NCBI GenBank assembly: GCA_050942995.1
Contig: JBMNOI010000001.1
Span: 4,043-68,042 of the forward strand
Direction of reading: 5' to 3'
Origin: JBMNOI01 sp050942995
Lineage (GTDB): Bacteria > Chloroflexota > Anaerolineae > UBA1429
Length of the DNA stretch: 64,000 nt
Shown here: positions 52,193-61,778 of the stretch, one piece after another
How positions within the stretch are numbered: position 1 is the stretch's first letter
Layout of the letters: each line of letters begins with the position of its first letter
Notes under the pieces: model-generated
Databases searched by the model: none
What the model was told of the DNA's origin: nothing
Seen by the model: only the letters and a program-made list of their open reading frames with translations
Translations under genes and position numbers: made by a program

Positions 52193-52454
52193 CTTCCGGA
52201 GCATTCTGCCAGTATCAGAACGATTTTACCATAGCGCCGGCAGAGCGTCAAAATATCACTGCCGCCGGCTGTGCGTTCCTTGCACTCGGTTTCTTTGCTC
52301 TACACCGTGGTGGAGCAACGCTGCCCCCTGCCTACAGCCCCTCTGTTGACAGCATTCGCGTCGGGACGATAATGGCCGTTGGGGGCGCCGCGCAGAACCC
52401 TCTGCCTCACCCTCATGGTCACACCGCCTTTACTACTGCCAGATCAGAGGAGAC
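52193..52454. other. Gene-free stretch between the tRNA and the lipoprotein gene
   Basis: Nothing recognisable apart from the RBS (GAGGAGA) before 52455. No clear promoter box was found for the lipoprotein gene. Confidence 0.4.
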
Positions 52455-53316
52455 ATGATGCGACGTACCAATGTTCTTTCCGTGCTCCTGGTATTCCTGA
52501 TGACAATGCTGCTGGTAGCATGCGCGAACAGCGCCCGCCCGGTCCCACCGGCTGCGACGGCGCCCGCTACGCCCCAAAACGCCACGGCAGCCACCCCCAC
52601 GGCCAACCCCGACCCCACCGCCATACCCGAGGCGGACGGCGACGGCACACTCAGCATCCGGCTCAACGTCCTCAACCCGGAACAGGCGCAGGCACAGTAC
52701 AGCGTCTTTTTTACGGCGAGCGGCCAGGTGCAAGTGGGGCAGGCGCTGTCGGATAACGCGTTCATAGGGCCGTTCGTGATGGATGTGGCCGACGAACTGG
52801 TGATCGACATCGAGCAGGACCTGCAGAACTTTTTACCGCACCAACGGGCTGGATGAGATCATGCGCATCGACCTGGTGGTCGCGCGGGTGGAGGATAGCC
52901 ACATCCGCAACCCGCTGTGCGCGCCGATCTCCCTCGCGTTCACCGATTTCACCACGACCGACCGGGGCAACGAGATCACCGTGGATATCGTCGACAGCGC
53001 GCTGAATGACCTGTATGACGAAGAGGTGTTCCTCGTCAAGATCGTCCCGCCGAGCGTGCAGGGCGGCGGGGGCTATCCGCGCCTCACCTACCAGCAAGAC
53101 GGAGCCGGCTTCTCGTCGCTGGAGCGTGGCTCCAGCGGGCCTGATTTTTTGGTAGCGCTCCCGGTGGCCGAGATCGCCAGTCGGGGGGTGCGTGAAGCCA
53201 CGCTGGTGGTAATGGATTTTGAGAACCAACCCCTGAGCGATCCGATCGACCTCACCTTTGACGAGAACGGACGCTGCGAGCAGGGAGCGCTGATTATGGT
53301 GCAGACGAGACAGTAG
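52455..53316 (+). pseudogene. Lipoprotein gene interrupted by a frameshift
   Basis: The first part (52455-52856) encodes a signal peptide with lipobox LLVAC, a Pro/Thr-rich linker and the beginning of a beta-rich domain. It ends early after a run of five T (52830-52834). Dropping one T joins it to the frame that runs to 53316 (continuing FYRTNGLDEIMRIDLVVARV), giving about 287 residues. The joined product has no family I recognise. It is likely a surface-attached protein, if expressed. Either a real +1 mutation, a sequencing error in the T run, or slippage. The RBS GAGGAGA suits ATG 52455. Confidence 0.75.
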
Positions 53317-53430
53317 GCAGATGTAGCATCGTCTGCTTTTGGGCAAGCAGGTCCCCCTGCTCCTTGCGGCGTCGGCGGTTATGCGCTAAGCTGTGGGCGC
53401 AATGAATCAGGCAGGCACAGGAGTGGCACC

Positions 53431-54651
53431 ATGAACGACGAACGGATCATCCGCGCGGCGCTGGACCAGGGGAAGGGCGTGCTGCGCCTGGCGCCCAACT
53501 GGGTGCCGCGGGACTTTTGCATCCCCGGGCGCCGCATCAAGCTGCATCCTGACGATTACTATGCCTATGGCGCACATCGCGGCGGCATCGATGAGCGATG
53601 GTTCTCCTCGACGGTACGCGCCGATAACGGCCCGGAGACGTTGCCCGATGAGGGACTGAGCTACATCGTCATGCGCGACGGGGATGAGATACGCCGCGTA
53701 TTGTTGCGTGACGCCATCGAGTCGGCCGGCACCGACATTATCGGTCCACGGATGATGGAGCGCTACGGCGGCTGGCCCATGTACGCCAAGTTCTTCGACA
53801 ATCTGGGCCCCCTGCCCCATCACCTGCATCAACGCGAGGCCGATGCCAGACGCGTATCGCAGGCGGCCAAGCCCGAGGCCTACTACTTTCCGGTTCAGCT
53901 CAACAACCACGGCGGACGCTTCCCGTACACCTTTTTCGGACTCGAGCCCGGCACCACGCGCGAACAGGTCATCCAGTGCCTGCGCAATTGGGACAAAGGC
54001 GACAACAAAATCCTCAACCTCTCACGCGCCTATCGCCTGGAGCCCGGCACCGGATGGGATGTGCCCGCGGGCGTGCTGCACGCACCGGGCAGCCTGTGCA
54101 CCTACGAGCCTCAGGCGGCCAGCGACGTCTTTGCCATGTTCCAATCGCTGGTCGATAATGTGCCCATCTCGCGCGATCTGCTGGTCAAGAATGTGCCCGA
54201 TGCCCACAAGGACGACCTGGACTATATCGTCGACATGCTGGATTGGGACCTGAACCTGGATCCCGAATTCTACGAGCATCGATTCATGGCGCCGCAACCG
54301 GTCCGACCGATGGGTGAAATGCGAGAGCAGGGAGTCATCGACATGTGGGTGGCGTACCGCAGCCCCGATTTCAGCGCCAAAGAGACCACCATTCTGCCCG
54401 GCCGTCAGGTAACGCTGGTGGACCCGGCCTGTTATGGGCTGATCATCCTGCAGGGGCACGGCACGCTGGGACGATGGGCGGTAGAAGCCCCGGCCATCAT
54501 CCGCTTTGGTCAGTTGACGAACGACGAGTTCTTTGTCACCGAAGAGGCCGCCCGTCGTGGGGTAACGATCACCAACCTCAGCGACAGCGATCCGCTGGTG
54601 ATGCTGCGCCACTATGGCCCGGGCAACCCGGACCTGACTCTGTCGACATAG
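53431..54651 (+). CDS. Cupin-type protein, class I mannose-6-phosphate isomerase-like
   Basis: 406 residues with two cupin-like halves. Candidate metal ligands are the His residues in GPLPHHLHQREADA, the Glu of KPEAYYFP, and His in VPAGVLHAPGSLCTYEPQ. This order recalls class I phosphomannose isomerases, but the similarity is limited to the metal-site region. It most likely acts on a sugar phosphate or related polyol. No sugar operon adjoins it. The start at 53431 follows AGGAGTGGCACC. The neighbouring promoter at 54806 belongs to the next gene. Confidence 0.6.
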   Translation: MNDERIIRAALDQGKGVLRLAPNWVPRDFCIPGRRIKLHPDDYYAYGAHRGGIDERWFSSTVRADNGPETLPDEGLSYIVMRDGDEIRRVLLRDAIESAGTDIIGPRMMERYGGWPMYAKFFDNLGPLPHHLHQREADARRVSQAAKPEAYYFPVQLNNHGGRFPYTFFGLEPGTTREQVIQCLRNWDKGDNKILNLSRAYRLEPGTGWDVPAGVLHAPGSLCTYEPQAASDVFAMFQSLVDNVPISRDLLVKNVPDAHKDDLDYIVDMLDWDLNLDPEFYEHRFMAPQPVRPMGEMREQGVIDMWVAYRSPDFSAKETTILPGRQVTLVDPACYGLIILQGHGTLGRWAVEAPAIIRFGQLTNDEFFVTEEAARRGVTITNLSDSDPLVMLRHYGPGNPDLTLST

Positions 54652-54805
54652 GATACTCGGGTATCTTTTGCAATGGCGGCAATGGCAGCCGGCGACCGAC
54701 GCCGCCACTGCGAATAGAGCATTATAAACTATTGTATAACGTCATCCAGATGAACGGAGAATCACACCGTGAGGCACAAAGCCGGCCGGTCAGGGGCACA
54801 ACAAT

Positions 54806-54834
54806 TTGACTTGCCCCCTCGATTATGCGATAAT
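54806..54834 (+). promoter_or_regulatory. Promoter of the S1-domain gene
   Basis: TTGACT at 54806-54811, a 17-base spacer and GATAAT at 54829-54834. Confidence 0.7.
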
Positions 54835-54889
54835 AGCCCGCGGTTTGACGTTCTTTTGGATGAACAATCGGTGAGGGAGATCGGGACGA

Positions 54890-55690
54890 ATGGTTAGTGA
54901 AGAAAAAAGGGCTGAGGACGTGAATAACACTCAGCCTGATGAGGTGGCCGCCGCCTCAGAACCCCAGAACGAGCAAGAGAGCCCCCAGACAACGGCCGAG
55001 GCCACGAACGAGAAGCCGGACCAAAGCACGGGCGACGAGGCCGTCGCGCCAGGCGGCCAGGAGAAGGAAAGCGACGAGCGCCCGTCGGACGTCGAAGCGC
55101 TCAAGCCCGGTATGCGCCTCAAAGGGCAGGTACGCAATATCGTAGACTTTGGCGCGTTTATCGATATCGGCGTCGGTCGTGACGGCCTGGCCCACATCTC
55201 GACGCTACGCAAAGCGGGCATCGATAAGTCGATTCAGGTGGGCGACACTATCGACGTGCAGATTCGCCGCGTCGACATGGAGAACAATCGTATCAGCCTG
55301 ACGATCCCCGGCGCGGGCAAGGGCAGCAAAACATCGCTGCGCGAGCTACAGGCCGGCTCGACGGTCAACGGGCGCGTGGTGCGACTGGTTGACTTTGGCG
55401 CATTTGTCGATATCGGCGCCCAGACAGACGGCCTGCTGCACATCTCGCAGATGCCCTACGGCTATGTCAACCATCCTTCTGACGTGCTCAAGGTGGGGGA
55501 CGAGGTCGAGGTGCGTATTCAGGATGTGGACGTTCAGCGTCGTCGCATCTCGTTGACGATGAAGGATGTCGCCGACGAAGAGGACGAGAGCTTTGTGCCA
55601 CAGGCCGGCGAGCCCGATGAGGACATGCCGACCGCGTTTCAGGTCGCCTGGGAGCGGGCTCTGGCCGAGCAGCGTCGTCAGGAAAAGTAG
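54890..55690 (+). CDS. S1 RNA-binding protein with two S1 domains
   Basis: 266 residues. An acidic, disordered N-terminal 70 residues (rich in Glu, Gln, Pro) precedes two S1 domains near 72-135 and 150-220 (VDFGAFIDIGVGRDGLAHIS and VDFGAFVDIGAQTDGLLHIS, each an almost perfect S1 signature). It resembles Tex C-terminal or general stress protein 13-like S1 modules and may bind RNA in cold or ribosome stress. It is separate from the four-domain S1 protein at 24871. Terminator at 55848. Confidence 0.85.
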   Translation: MVSEEKRAEDVNNTQPDEVAAASEPQNEQESPQTTAEATNEKPDQSTGDEAVAPGGQEKESDERPSDVEALKPGMRLKGQVRNIVDFGAFIDIGVGRDGLAHISTLRKAGIDKSIQVGDTIDVQIRRVDMENNRISLTIPGAGKGSKTSLRELQAGSTVNGRVVRLVDFGAFVDIGAQTDGLLHISQMPYGYVNHPSDVLKVGDEVEVRIQDVDVQRRRISLTMKDVADEEDESFVPQAGEPDEDMPTAFQVAWERALAEQRRQEK

Positions 55691-56044
55691 CACCGTCCGG
55701 CATAACCCGGGATTATACCTTTAGCGTGTGTGTTGTTTTCCGCGTAAGGGTAGTTGCCTCGAACCTATTTTCCGGACAGCGCCAGACCGCCCAATTCGTC
55801 TCGTCACCGTCTCTGCCATACGAGTGGACGTGATCCATTAAAAATCAAACAAGGCAAGCGGATCATGCTTGCCTTGTTTGCATCCGCCAGACTATCGTCA
55901 GGTTATGCCCGTGGCAATTGCACCCGGCCCGTCACATGGGAATGATCCCGTTCGCCGGAAACTATGTAGCCGCCCAACGGCAGCATCCCCAGAGCGATTG
56001 TTCCACCGGCTCACCCATGTCACCTCATCGTGGAGGAAAGAGCC
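55691..56044. other. Intergenic stretch with a terminator and no further gene
   Basis: Contains the terminator at 55848-55882 and the RBS of the next gene (GGAGG at 56033). I found no promoter I would trust for the trio starting at 56045. Confidence 0.4.
55848..55882. terminator. Bidirectional terminator
   Basis: A 14-bp perfect stem CAAACAAGGCAAGC/GCTTGCCTTGTTTG with a 7-base loop, and TTT in the stem itself. Confidence 0.75.
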
Positions 56045-56764
56045 ATGCTGATCCGAGAGGCCGTAAGCGTCTTTTGGCAAACGCTGCGAGACACGTGGGA
56101 AGAGCTGTATCATCTGGCCATCGCCAACCTCGTCTGGCTGTTTTCCTGGGCGTTGCCGCTGACCCTGATCTCGGTGGTCACCCACTCGGGATTGATGATC
56201 GCCGCACTCTTGCTCGCCCTCTGTCTTTTCGCGCTCACCACACCGGGCATCTATGGTGTGACCAATCGCGTGGCCCGTGGCAAGACGTTTCAGTTTGGCG
56301 ATTTCATCGACAGTGTGCGCCTGTACTGGTGGCGAGGCCTCCTCTGGATGCTGGCCAATATCATGGTATGCCTGCTGATATACGTCAACGTGATCTTTTA
56401 TCCTTCGACCTTTGAGGGAAGTTGGCCTCTGATCGTCTCGTTCCTCTGGTTAGGATTGCTGCTCTTCTGGCTGATGATGCAGGTCTACTTCTGGCCGCTC
56501 CTTATCGAACACGAGCAGCACCGCATGCTGCTCTCCTGGCGCAACAGCGCCTATCTGATCCTGGCCAACCCGTTCTATGCGTTCTTTATCGGATCGTTTG
56601 CCCTGGTTCTTCTGGGCGTCAGCGCTCTGCTGGTCATGCCCTTCATCTTTGTCGGCATGGCCCTGATGGGCATCCTGGGGAACAATGCGGTGCTCACGTT
56701 GCTGCATCGTTTCGGCATCATCGAAGAGTACCGCCCGCAACCAATGGGCAGGGAGACATCGTGA
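56045..56764 (+). CDS. DUF624/YesL-like membrane protein
   Basis: 239 residues with five to six hydrophobic segments (near 22-48, 52-72, 100-120, 128-150, 165-190, 195-215). An N-terminal cytosolic stretch (REAVSVFWQTLRDTWEELYHL) and the pattern TTPGIYGVTNRVARGKTFQFGDF are typical of YesL-like proteins, which accompany carbohydrate uptake operons. GTG 56030 in frame is the RBS region itself, so ATG 56045 is preferred. Its TGA overlaps the GTG start of the next gene. Confidence 0.75.
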   Translation: MLIREAVSVFWQTLRDTWEELYHLAIANLVWLFSWALPLTLISVVTHSGLMIAALLLALCLFALTTPGIYGVTNRVARGKTFQFGDFIDSVRLYWWRGLLWMLANIMVCLLIYVNVIFYPSTFEGSWPLIVSFLWLGLLLFWLMMQVYFWPLLIEHEQHRMLLSWRNSAYLILANPFYAFFIGSFALVLLGVSALLVMPFIFVGMALMGILGNNAVLTLLHRFGIIEEYRPQPMGRETS

Positions 56765-57552
56765 TAGATCGACCACGGCCTCGGCGAACGTTTTCCATCG
56801 ATACCCTACGCATCGAGGTGTATGCCGATCGAACCGCCCCGGAGCGGGCCGCCGCCAGAGATATCGTCGAATATACGCGCCATCTGCTGCAAGAACAGGA
56901 GCGAGTGCGCATGGCCTTTACTGCCGCGCCCTCGCAAAGCGAGATGCTGGCCGCCCTGGCCGATGCGCCCGACCTGGATTGGGGGCGCATCGAGACGCTG
57001 CACACGGATGAATATGTCGGCCTGCCCGAGAATGCCCCACAGCGCCTTGGCCGATTTTTACGCGAGCGGCTGTTCGATCGGGTGCTGCCCGCCCGCGTAA
57101 TCTATATCGACGGAGCCGCCGACGATCCGGTGGCCGAGTGTGCCCGATACGCGGCGCTTTTGGCCGAGCGCCCCATCGACATCCTCTGCATCGGCATCGG
57201 TGAGAACGGCCGCATGGGGTTTAACGCCCCGCATGTGGCCGATTTCGAGGATCCTCAGGCCGTCCAAGTCGTCGAGCTGGGCGAGGGGTATCGCCATCAA
57301 CAGGCACACGACGGCGCCTTTGCCACGGTGGATGAGGTTCCCACCCACGCCATCACCCTGACCATGCCGACGCTGCTGGCCGCCCGCCGAATCTGTTGCC
57401 TGGTATCGGGGGCCACCAGGGCCGACATCGTGCGTCGCACCCTGTACGATGCCGTTGACGAGGCCTGTCCGGCCACCGCTCTGCGCCGCCACAAGCAGGC
57501 CATGCTCTATATCGACGATCAGGCCGCCGCCCATCTCCGGGCTTTACCTTGA
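56761..57552 (+). CDS. Glucosamine-6-phosphate deaminase/6-phosphogluconolactonase family protein (NagB-like)
   Basis: 263 residues. The N-terminal block LHTDEYVGLPENAPQRLGRFL and the loop GIGENGRMGFNAPHVADF match NagB's DEY and GxGxDGHxAFNEP regions. The catalytic His of NagB (in DGHIAFNEP) is not obvious here, because GRMGFNAP has Arg-Met in that place. It may therefore be a variant isomerase/deaminase. The start is GTG 56761, overlapping the preceding stop. It is probably translated together with the neighbours in a sugar-catabolism operon. Confidence 0.75.
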   Translation: MIDRPRPRRTFSIDTLRIEVYADRTAPERAAARDIVEYTRHLLQEQERVRMAFTAAPSQSEMLAALADAPDLDWGRIETLHTDEYVGLPENAPQRLGRFLRERLFDRVLPARVIYIDGAADDPVAECARYAALLAERPIDILCIGIGENGRMGFNAPHVADFEDPQAVQVVELGEGYRHQQAHDGAFATVDEVPTHAITLTMPTLLAARRICCLVSGATRADIVRRTLYDAVDEACPATALRRHKQAMLYIDDQAAAHLRALP

Positions 57553-57614
57553 GGAATGGGTTGTTATATATCTTGTTCTCAAGCACACCCTGGACCCGTA
57601 CGAGAGGAGACATC

Positions 57615-58379
57615 ATGACCCGTTTATCTGTCTGCATCGAGATGTTCTGGGGCGATCTGCCTATGGAGGAGCGTATCGCCCGCGTCGCCGCACTGGGCTT
57701 CCCGGCGTTCGAGTTCTGGGGTTGGAAGAATAAAGATATCCCCGCCATCAAAGCAGCTATGACGGAACACAATATCCCCATCGCCGCCCTCTGCCTGGAG
57801 CCGGGGCACAGCCTCATTCGCCGTCATTACGAGGCCGAGATGGTGCAGGCGATGAAGGATACCGCAGCGGTTGCCGCCGAGCTGAATTGCAAGACCATCA
57901 TCGCCACCGTCGGTAACACCATTGACGACGAAAGCTACGAGATCAGCCGCCGCCGGGTGGTTCGCAACGTGCGCGCCATAGGCAAAGTGGCCGAGGATCA
58001 TGGTCTCACCATCGTTCTGGAGCCACTGAACACCCTGGTGGATCATCACGGCTACTGGCTGAGGACGATGGCGCAGGCGGTGGATATCGTGCAGGAGGTG
58101 GGCTCACCCGCCGTCAAGATTCTGATGGATATCTACCATCAGCAGATCACAGAGGGCAACAATATCGCCAACCTGACTGAATACATCGACGAGATCGGCC
58201 ATTTTCACACCGCCGGCGTGCCCGGGCGACATGAGCTGGTGGGTGGCGAGCAAGATTACCGCGCCATATTCAAGGCCATCGACGCCACCGGATACGACGG
58301 CTATGTGGGACTGGAGTATCGCCCCACTATGGATACCGAAGAATCCCTCAAACAGGCCCTGAGCCTGGTGGAAGATTAG
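57615..58379 (+). CDS. Hydroxypyruvate isomerase-like TIM-barrel sugar isomerase
   Basis: 254 residues, xylose-isomerase-like TIM barrel. Glu in VLEPLNT, Asp in LMDIYHQQ, His in HFHTAGVPGRHE, and Glu in GLEYRPT are the expected metal ligands. It resembles Hyi (hydroxypyruvate to tartronate semialdehyde) and related 3-keto-sugar isomerases. RBS GAGAGGAGA precedes ATG 57615. It lies 62 bases after the NagB-like gene, so the trio probably handles one sugar or sugar acid. Substrate uncertain. Confidence 0.8.
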   Translation: MTRLSVCIEMFWGDLPMEERIARVAALGFPAFEFWGWKNKDIPAIKAAMTEHNIPIAALCLEPGHSLIRRHYEAEMVQAMKDTAAVAAELNCKTIIATVGNTIDDESYEISRRRVVRNVRAIGKVAEDHGLTIVLEPLNTLVDHHGYWLRTMAQAVDIVQEVGSPAVKILMDIYHQQITEGNNIANLTEYIDEIGHFHTAGVPGRHELVGGEQDYRAIFKAIDATGYDGYVGLEYRPTMDTEESLKQALSLVED

Positions 58380-58844
58380 AATTTTGTACGAGCAGCCTCC
58401 TCTTGTCTCGCCGCGGCGTGGCAAGAGGAGGCGAACTGTTGTGAGTAGCTCCCGACGCCGTGATACACCTCCCCACCCCCTGGCTCGTGTCGGTATCGTA
58501 TGCCATTCGTCATGCCCCGGCTGCCGCTCCTGGTTGACCACAACGCGAGCAGGTGATATAATGCGTTTCAATCAGAGGGTGAGGCAGGCAACGAACCGGT
58601 AACCAGGCGACAGGCCCGAACACCGGTACGATATCACCCCCAAAACGATCGGCGTACTCTGGCGCCGCATTCGGTTTATCCGTGCCCCGCGGCCGCATTA
58701 AATGACCCCACATGGCGCATCGCAACAGGCCCTGACGCCCGCTATCGCAAAACTCCGGGCAGGCATCTCGCCTCAACATCACTCCTTCATCGCACCCGCG
58801 AGACGAGCGGCAACCGTTTCCACTCGATAGAGGAGATCGCTATT
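58380..58844 (+). other. 465-base intergenic stretch with a hairpin and the promoter of the LonB-like gene
   Basis: A 10-bp stem CCTCCTCTTG/CAAGAGGAGG near 58394-58432 may end the upstream operon. The promoter at 58534-58562 would give a leader of about 275 bases before the LonB-like start. I see no clear further fold or ORF in the leader. Confidence 0.45.
58534..58562 (+). promoter_or_regulatory. Promoter of the LonB-like protease gene
   Basis: TTGACC at 58534-58539, a 17-base spacer and TATAAT at 58557-58562. Confidence 0.75.
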
Positions 58845-61322
58845 ATGCAAGATTTAAGGTTAAAGCAGGAGCAGCTGCGCAAGCAGACCGATCCCGCCAT
58901 ATTCAAGTTCGAGACGACGGATGAACTCCCGCCGCTGGATCAGGTGATCGGTCAGGAGCGTGCGGTCCGCGCTATCGATTTCGGCGTGGATATTCCCAGT
59001 CCCGGCTACAACATCTATGCCATGGGGCCAACAGGGTCGGGCCGCACCACAGCCGTGCGCAAGTTCCTGACGCGTCAGGCCGAGAAGCGCCCCGTCCCAC
59101 CTGAGTGGTGCTATGTATACAATTTCGAGGATCGACGTCGTCCGCGGGCATTGAGTCTGCCGGCGCGCCGGGCTACGGTGCTGCGGCACCAGATGGACGA
59201 TCTGGTACAGCAACTCCAGCAAGAGATCCCCCGCGCCTTTGAGGGCGAGCATTATGAACAGCGCCGCCGCGAGATCATGATGCGCATTCAAGAGCACCAG
59301 CAAGAGCTGTACCAGAACCTGGAACACTATCTGAACGAACGGGGCTTTGCCCTCATCCGCTCACAGGTGGGGCTGGCCATCGCTCCGATAGTGGAAGGGC
59401 GGGTGCTCACCGGCGAGGATTACCAAAGGCTCGACCCCGAGACGCGCAAACAGTTCGAGGCGTATCGTCCCGATCTGCAGGAGCAGTTCGACAGGACCAT
59501 GCGTGAAGCGCGCGAGCTGGATCGCGAGGCACGGCAGGCTATCGAGAACATTACCGCCGAGCTGGCCGGGTTCGTCGTCGACAGTCTGATGGAGGACGTT
59601 CGCGAGAACTTTCGCGATTGTGATGAGGTGCTCGAGTATCTGGACGCTGTGCGTCAGGATATCGTCGAGAATGTCGAGCTGTTCACCGCTCCGCAAGAGG
59701 GCGAGGAGCAGAACGTCATCGCGATGATTCGGCAGTCGCGGAGCGATCGTGGCCTGGATCGTTACCAGGTGAATGTGCTGGCGGCCACCGCCGACGGCGA
59801 ACATGCTCCGGTCGTGTTCGAGGACAATCCGACTTATCAAAATCTCGTCGGCCGCATCGAATATCGCGCCGAGTTTGGCGCCATGATCACCGATTTCAAC
59901 CAGATCCGCGCAGGTGCGCTGCACCGCGCCAACGGCGGCTATCTGGTGGTCGAGGCGAAAAAGCTGCTGGTGAACCCCATGGCCTGGGATGGCCTCAAGC
60001 GGGCGCTGCGCAACCGCGAGATCAAGATCGAAGAGATGGCCCAGTTCTACGGCCTGGTCAGCACCGTCAGCCTCGAGCCGGAGCCGATTCCGCTGGACGT
60101 CAAGGTCGTCCTCATCGGTGACGAGATGATCTACCAGTTGCTGCATATCTACGATGAGGATTTCCGCGAGCTGTTCAAGGTGCAGGCCCAGTTTACCCCC
60201 GATATGCAACGCAACGAACAAACCGCCCAGGACTATGCTCTGTTCGTCGGCGACGTCGTGCGTCGGGAAAACCTGCGCCACTTTGACCGCACTGCCACGG
60301 CGCGCCTGCTGGACGAGGCCGCCCGCATGGCCGACGATCAGGAAAAGATAACCACACGCTTTGCCGAGAGCACCAGCCTGATACGCGAGGCGTCGTTCTG
60401 GGCCGGCAGAGCCGGCCGGGATGTGGTCACGGCCGAGGATGTGCGCACCGCCGTCGAAGAGCGGCTACGTCGGCGCAACTTTGCCGTCGAGCGTTATGTC
60501 GAGCGAGTGATGGAGGGCGTGCTCCTCATCGACACAAAGGGCACTGCCGTCGGTCAGGTGAACGGCCTGTCGGTTGTACAGATCGCCGATTTCCAGTTCG
60601 GCCTGCCCTCGCGCATCACCGCGCGTACCTTTATGGGTCGCGCGGGCGTAATCAGCATCGAGCGAGAGGTCAAGATGAGCGGCCCCATCCATGACAAGGG
60701 ACAGCTCATCCTCTCATCGTATCTGGCCAATCGCTTTGCCCAGCGCCGGCCCTTGAGCATCTCGGCGACCCTCACGTTCGAGCAGCTCTATTCCGGCGTC
60801 GAGGGTGACAGCGCCTCGTCCACCGAACTGTACGCCCTGATCTCGGCCCTCTCGGGTGTCCCCATCAAGCAGGGCATTGCCGTCACCGGCTCGGTCAACC
60901 AGGCCGGACAGGTGCAGGCCATCGGCGGAGTCAACGCCAAGATCGAGGGCTTTTTCGATGTGTGTAAAGCGGGTGGCCTGACCGGAGATCAGGGCGTCCT
61001 GATTCCTACCTCGAACGTGCGCCACCTCATGCTGCGTGACGACGTGGTCGAGGCCGTGGGTGAGGGACAGTTCCACATCTATGCCGTGTCGACCATCGCC
61101 GAGGGCATCGAAATATTGACCGGCATGCCGGCCGGTGAACCCGACGAGGAAGGGAATTACCCCGAGGGCACGTTGTATGCCCTGGTACAGGCCAGGCTGG
61201 ACGAATACGCCGAGCGCATGCAGGAGCAAAGCGCCCGGAGAGAACGGGAAAACGGCCCGACAAAAGAGCCGGAGGAAGAGCCCGGCGAAGAGGGAGGACC
61301 GGGAGATCCTCGCCTCTGGTAA
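58845..61322 (+). CDS. LonB/YcbZ-like ATP-dependent serine protease (AAA_32-Lon)
   Basis: 825 residues. The N-terminal AAA part begins QVIGQERAVRAIDFGV. Its P-loop GPTGSGRTT has Arg67 where Walker A has Lys. A long helical insertion runs from about 110 to 280. The Walker-B region reads HRANGGYLVVEAKKLL. The C-terminal Lon protease domain has the Ser656-Lys699 dyad (GDSASSTELYAL and NAKIEGFF), with the same 43-residue spacing as E. coli Lon 679/722. A disordered acidic tail ends it. It is the YcbZ-type of Lon relative. No N-terminal LON domain or membrane segment is present. Confidence 0.9.
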   Translation: MQDLRLKQEQLRKQTDPAIFKFETTDELPPLDQVIGQERAVRAIDFGVDIPSPGYNIYAMGPTGSGRTTAVRKFLTRQAEKRPVPPEWCYVYNFEDRRRPRALSLPARRATVLRHQMDDLVQQLQQEIPRAFEGEHYEQRRREIMMRIQEHQQELYQNLEHYLNERGFALIRSQVGLAIAPIVEGRVLTGEDYQRLDPETRKQFEAYRPDLQEQFDRTMREARELDREARQAIENITAELAGFVVDSLMEDVRENFRDCDEVLEYLDAVRQDIVENVELFTAPQEGEEQNVIAMIRQSRSDRGLDRYQVNVLAATADGEHAPVVFEDNPTYQNLVGRIEYRAEFGAMITDFNQIRAGALHRANGGYLVVEAKKLLVNPMAWDGLKRALRNREIKIEEMAQFYGLVSTVSLEPEPIPLDVKVVLIGDEMIYQLLHIYDEDFRELFKVQAQFTPDMQRNEQTAQDYALFVGDVVRRENLRHFDRTATARLLDEAARMADDQEKITTRFAESTSLIREASFWAGRAGRDVVTAEDVRTAVEERLRRRNFAVERYVERVMEGVLLIDTKGTAVGQVNGLSVVQIADFQFGLPSRITARTFMGRAGVISIEREVKMSGPIHDKGQLILSSYLANRFAQRRPLSISATLTFEQLYSGVEGDSASSTELYALISALSGVPIKQGIAVTGSVNQAGQVQAIGGVNAKIEGFFDVCKAGGLTGDQGVLIPTSNVRHLMLRDDVVEAVGEGQFHIYAVSTIAEGIEILTGMPAGEPDEEGNYPEGTLYALVQARLDEYAERMQEQSARRERENGPTKEPEEEPGEEGGPGDPRLW

Positions 61323-61380
61323 CAACTGAATGACGCAACGAGGGGCCCGGCTTGTTACGGGCCCCCCAAAGCGTTCGCGC

Positions 61381-61727
61381 TATAGCTTGTCTTCATCCAG
61401 CACTTCACGCACCGCGTAAAGCACCTCGTAATACTCGGCACTGCCTACCGTCTTGAGATCGTCACCCACGAATACCAGCGGATAGTATAGATACCCTTTC
61501 GGCACCCTATCCAATAATTCCTTTTTCGCCTCATACTGCTCAGACACGGCCATGTCGAAATACTCGACGTGAACCCGATCTCCGTAGAAATGCTGTACGT
61601 ACCCTTTGGTGATCTCGGTGGTCTCCGCCGAAGACCGCCGAGGGCCTCAACCGCCTCGACATGCCCCTTCTTGATCCCGATGCCCCAGAATCGTCACCAC
61701 GATCTGCGCGGATTGCGTATCGCTCAT
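61381..61727 (-). pseudogene. Frameshifted small thioredoxin-like gene
   Basis: On the minus strand an excellent RBS (GAGAGGAG) and ATG 61727 open MSDTQSAQIVVTILG, but the frame stops after 26 codons. The sequence continues sensibly in a second frame (GIKKGHVEAVEALGG) and then a third, which ends with a good C-terminal half (HFYGDRVHVEYFDMAV, YYPLVFVGDD, YYEVLYAVREVL). The form recalls small YuzD-like/thioredoxin-fold proteins. Two frameshifts make it broken or mis-sequenced. The promoter and operator upstream are intact. Confidence 0.6.
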
Positions 61728-61757
61728 CTTGTGCTCCTCTCCGTTGTGCACCCCAAT

Positions 61758-61774
61758 ATACCCCTATGGGGTAT
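61758..61774. promoter_or_regulatory. CsoR/CstR-family-like operator
   Basis: ATACCCCTATGGGGTAT, a 7-base perfect inverted repeat with a 3-base centre. It fits the TACCCC/GGGGTA sites of the CsoR/RcnR/CstR repressors. It overlaps the expected start of transcription from the minus-strand promoter at 61779-61807. Confidence 0.6.
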
Positions 61775-61778
61775 GAGG

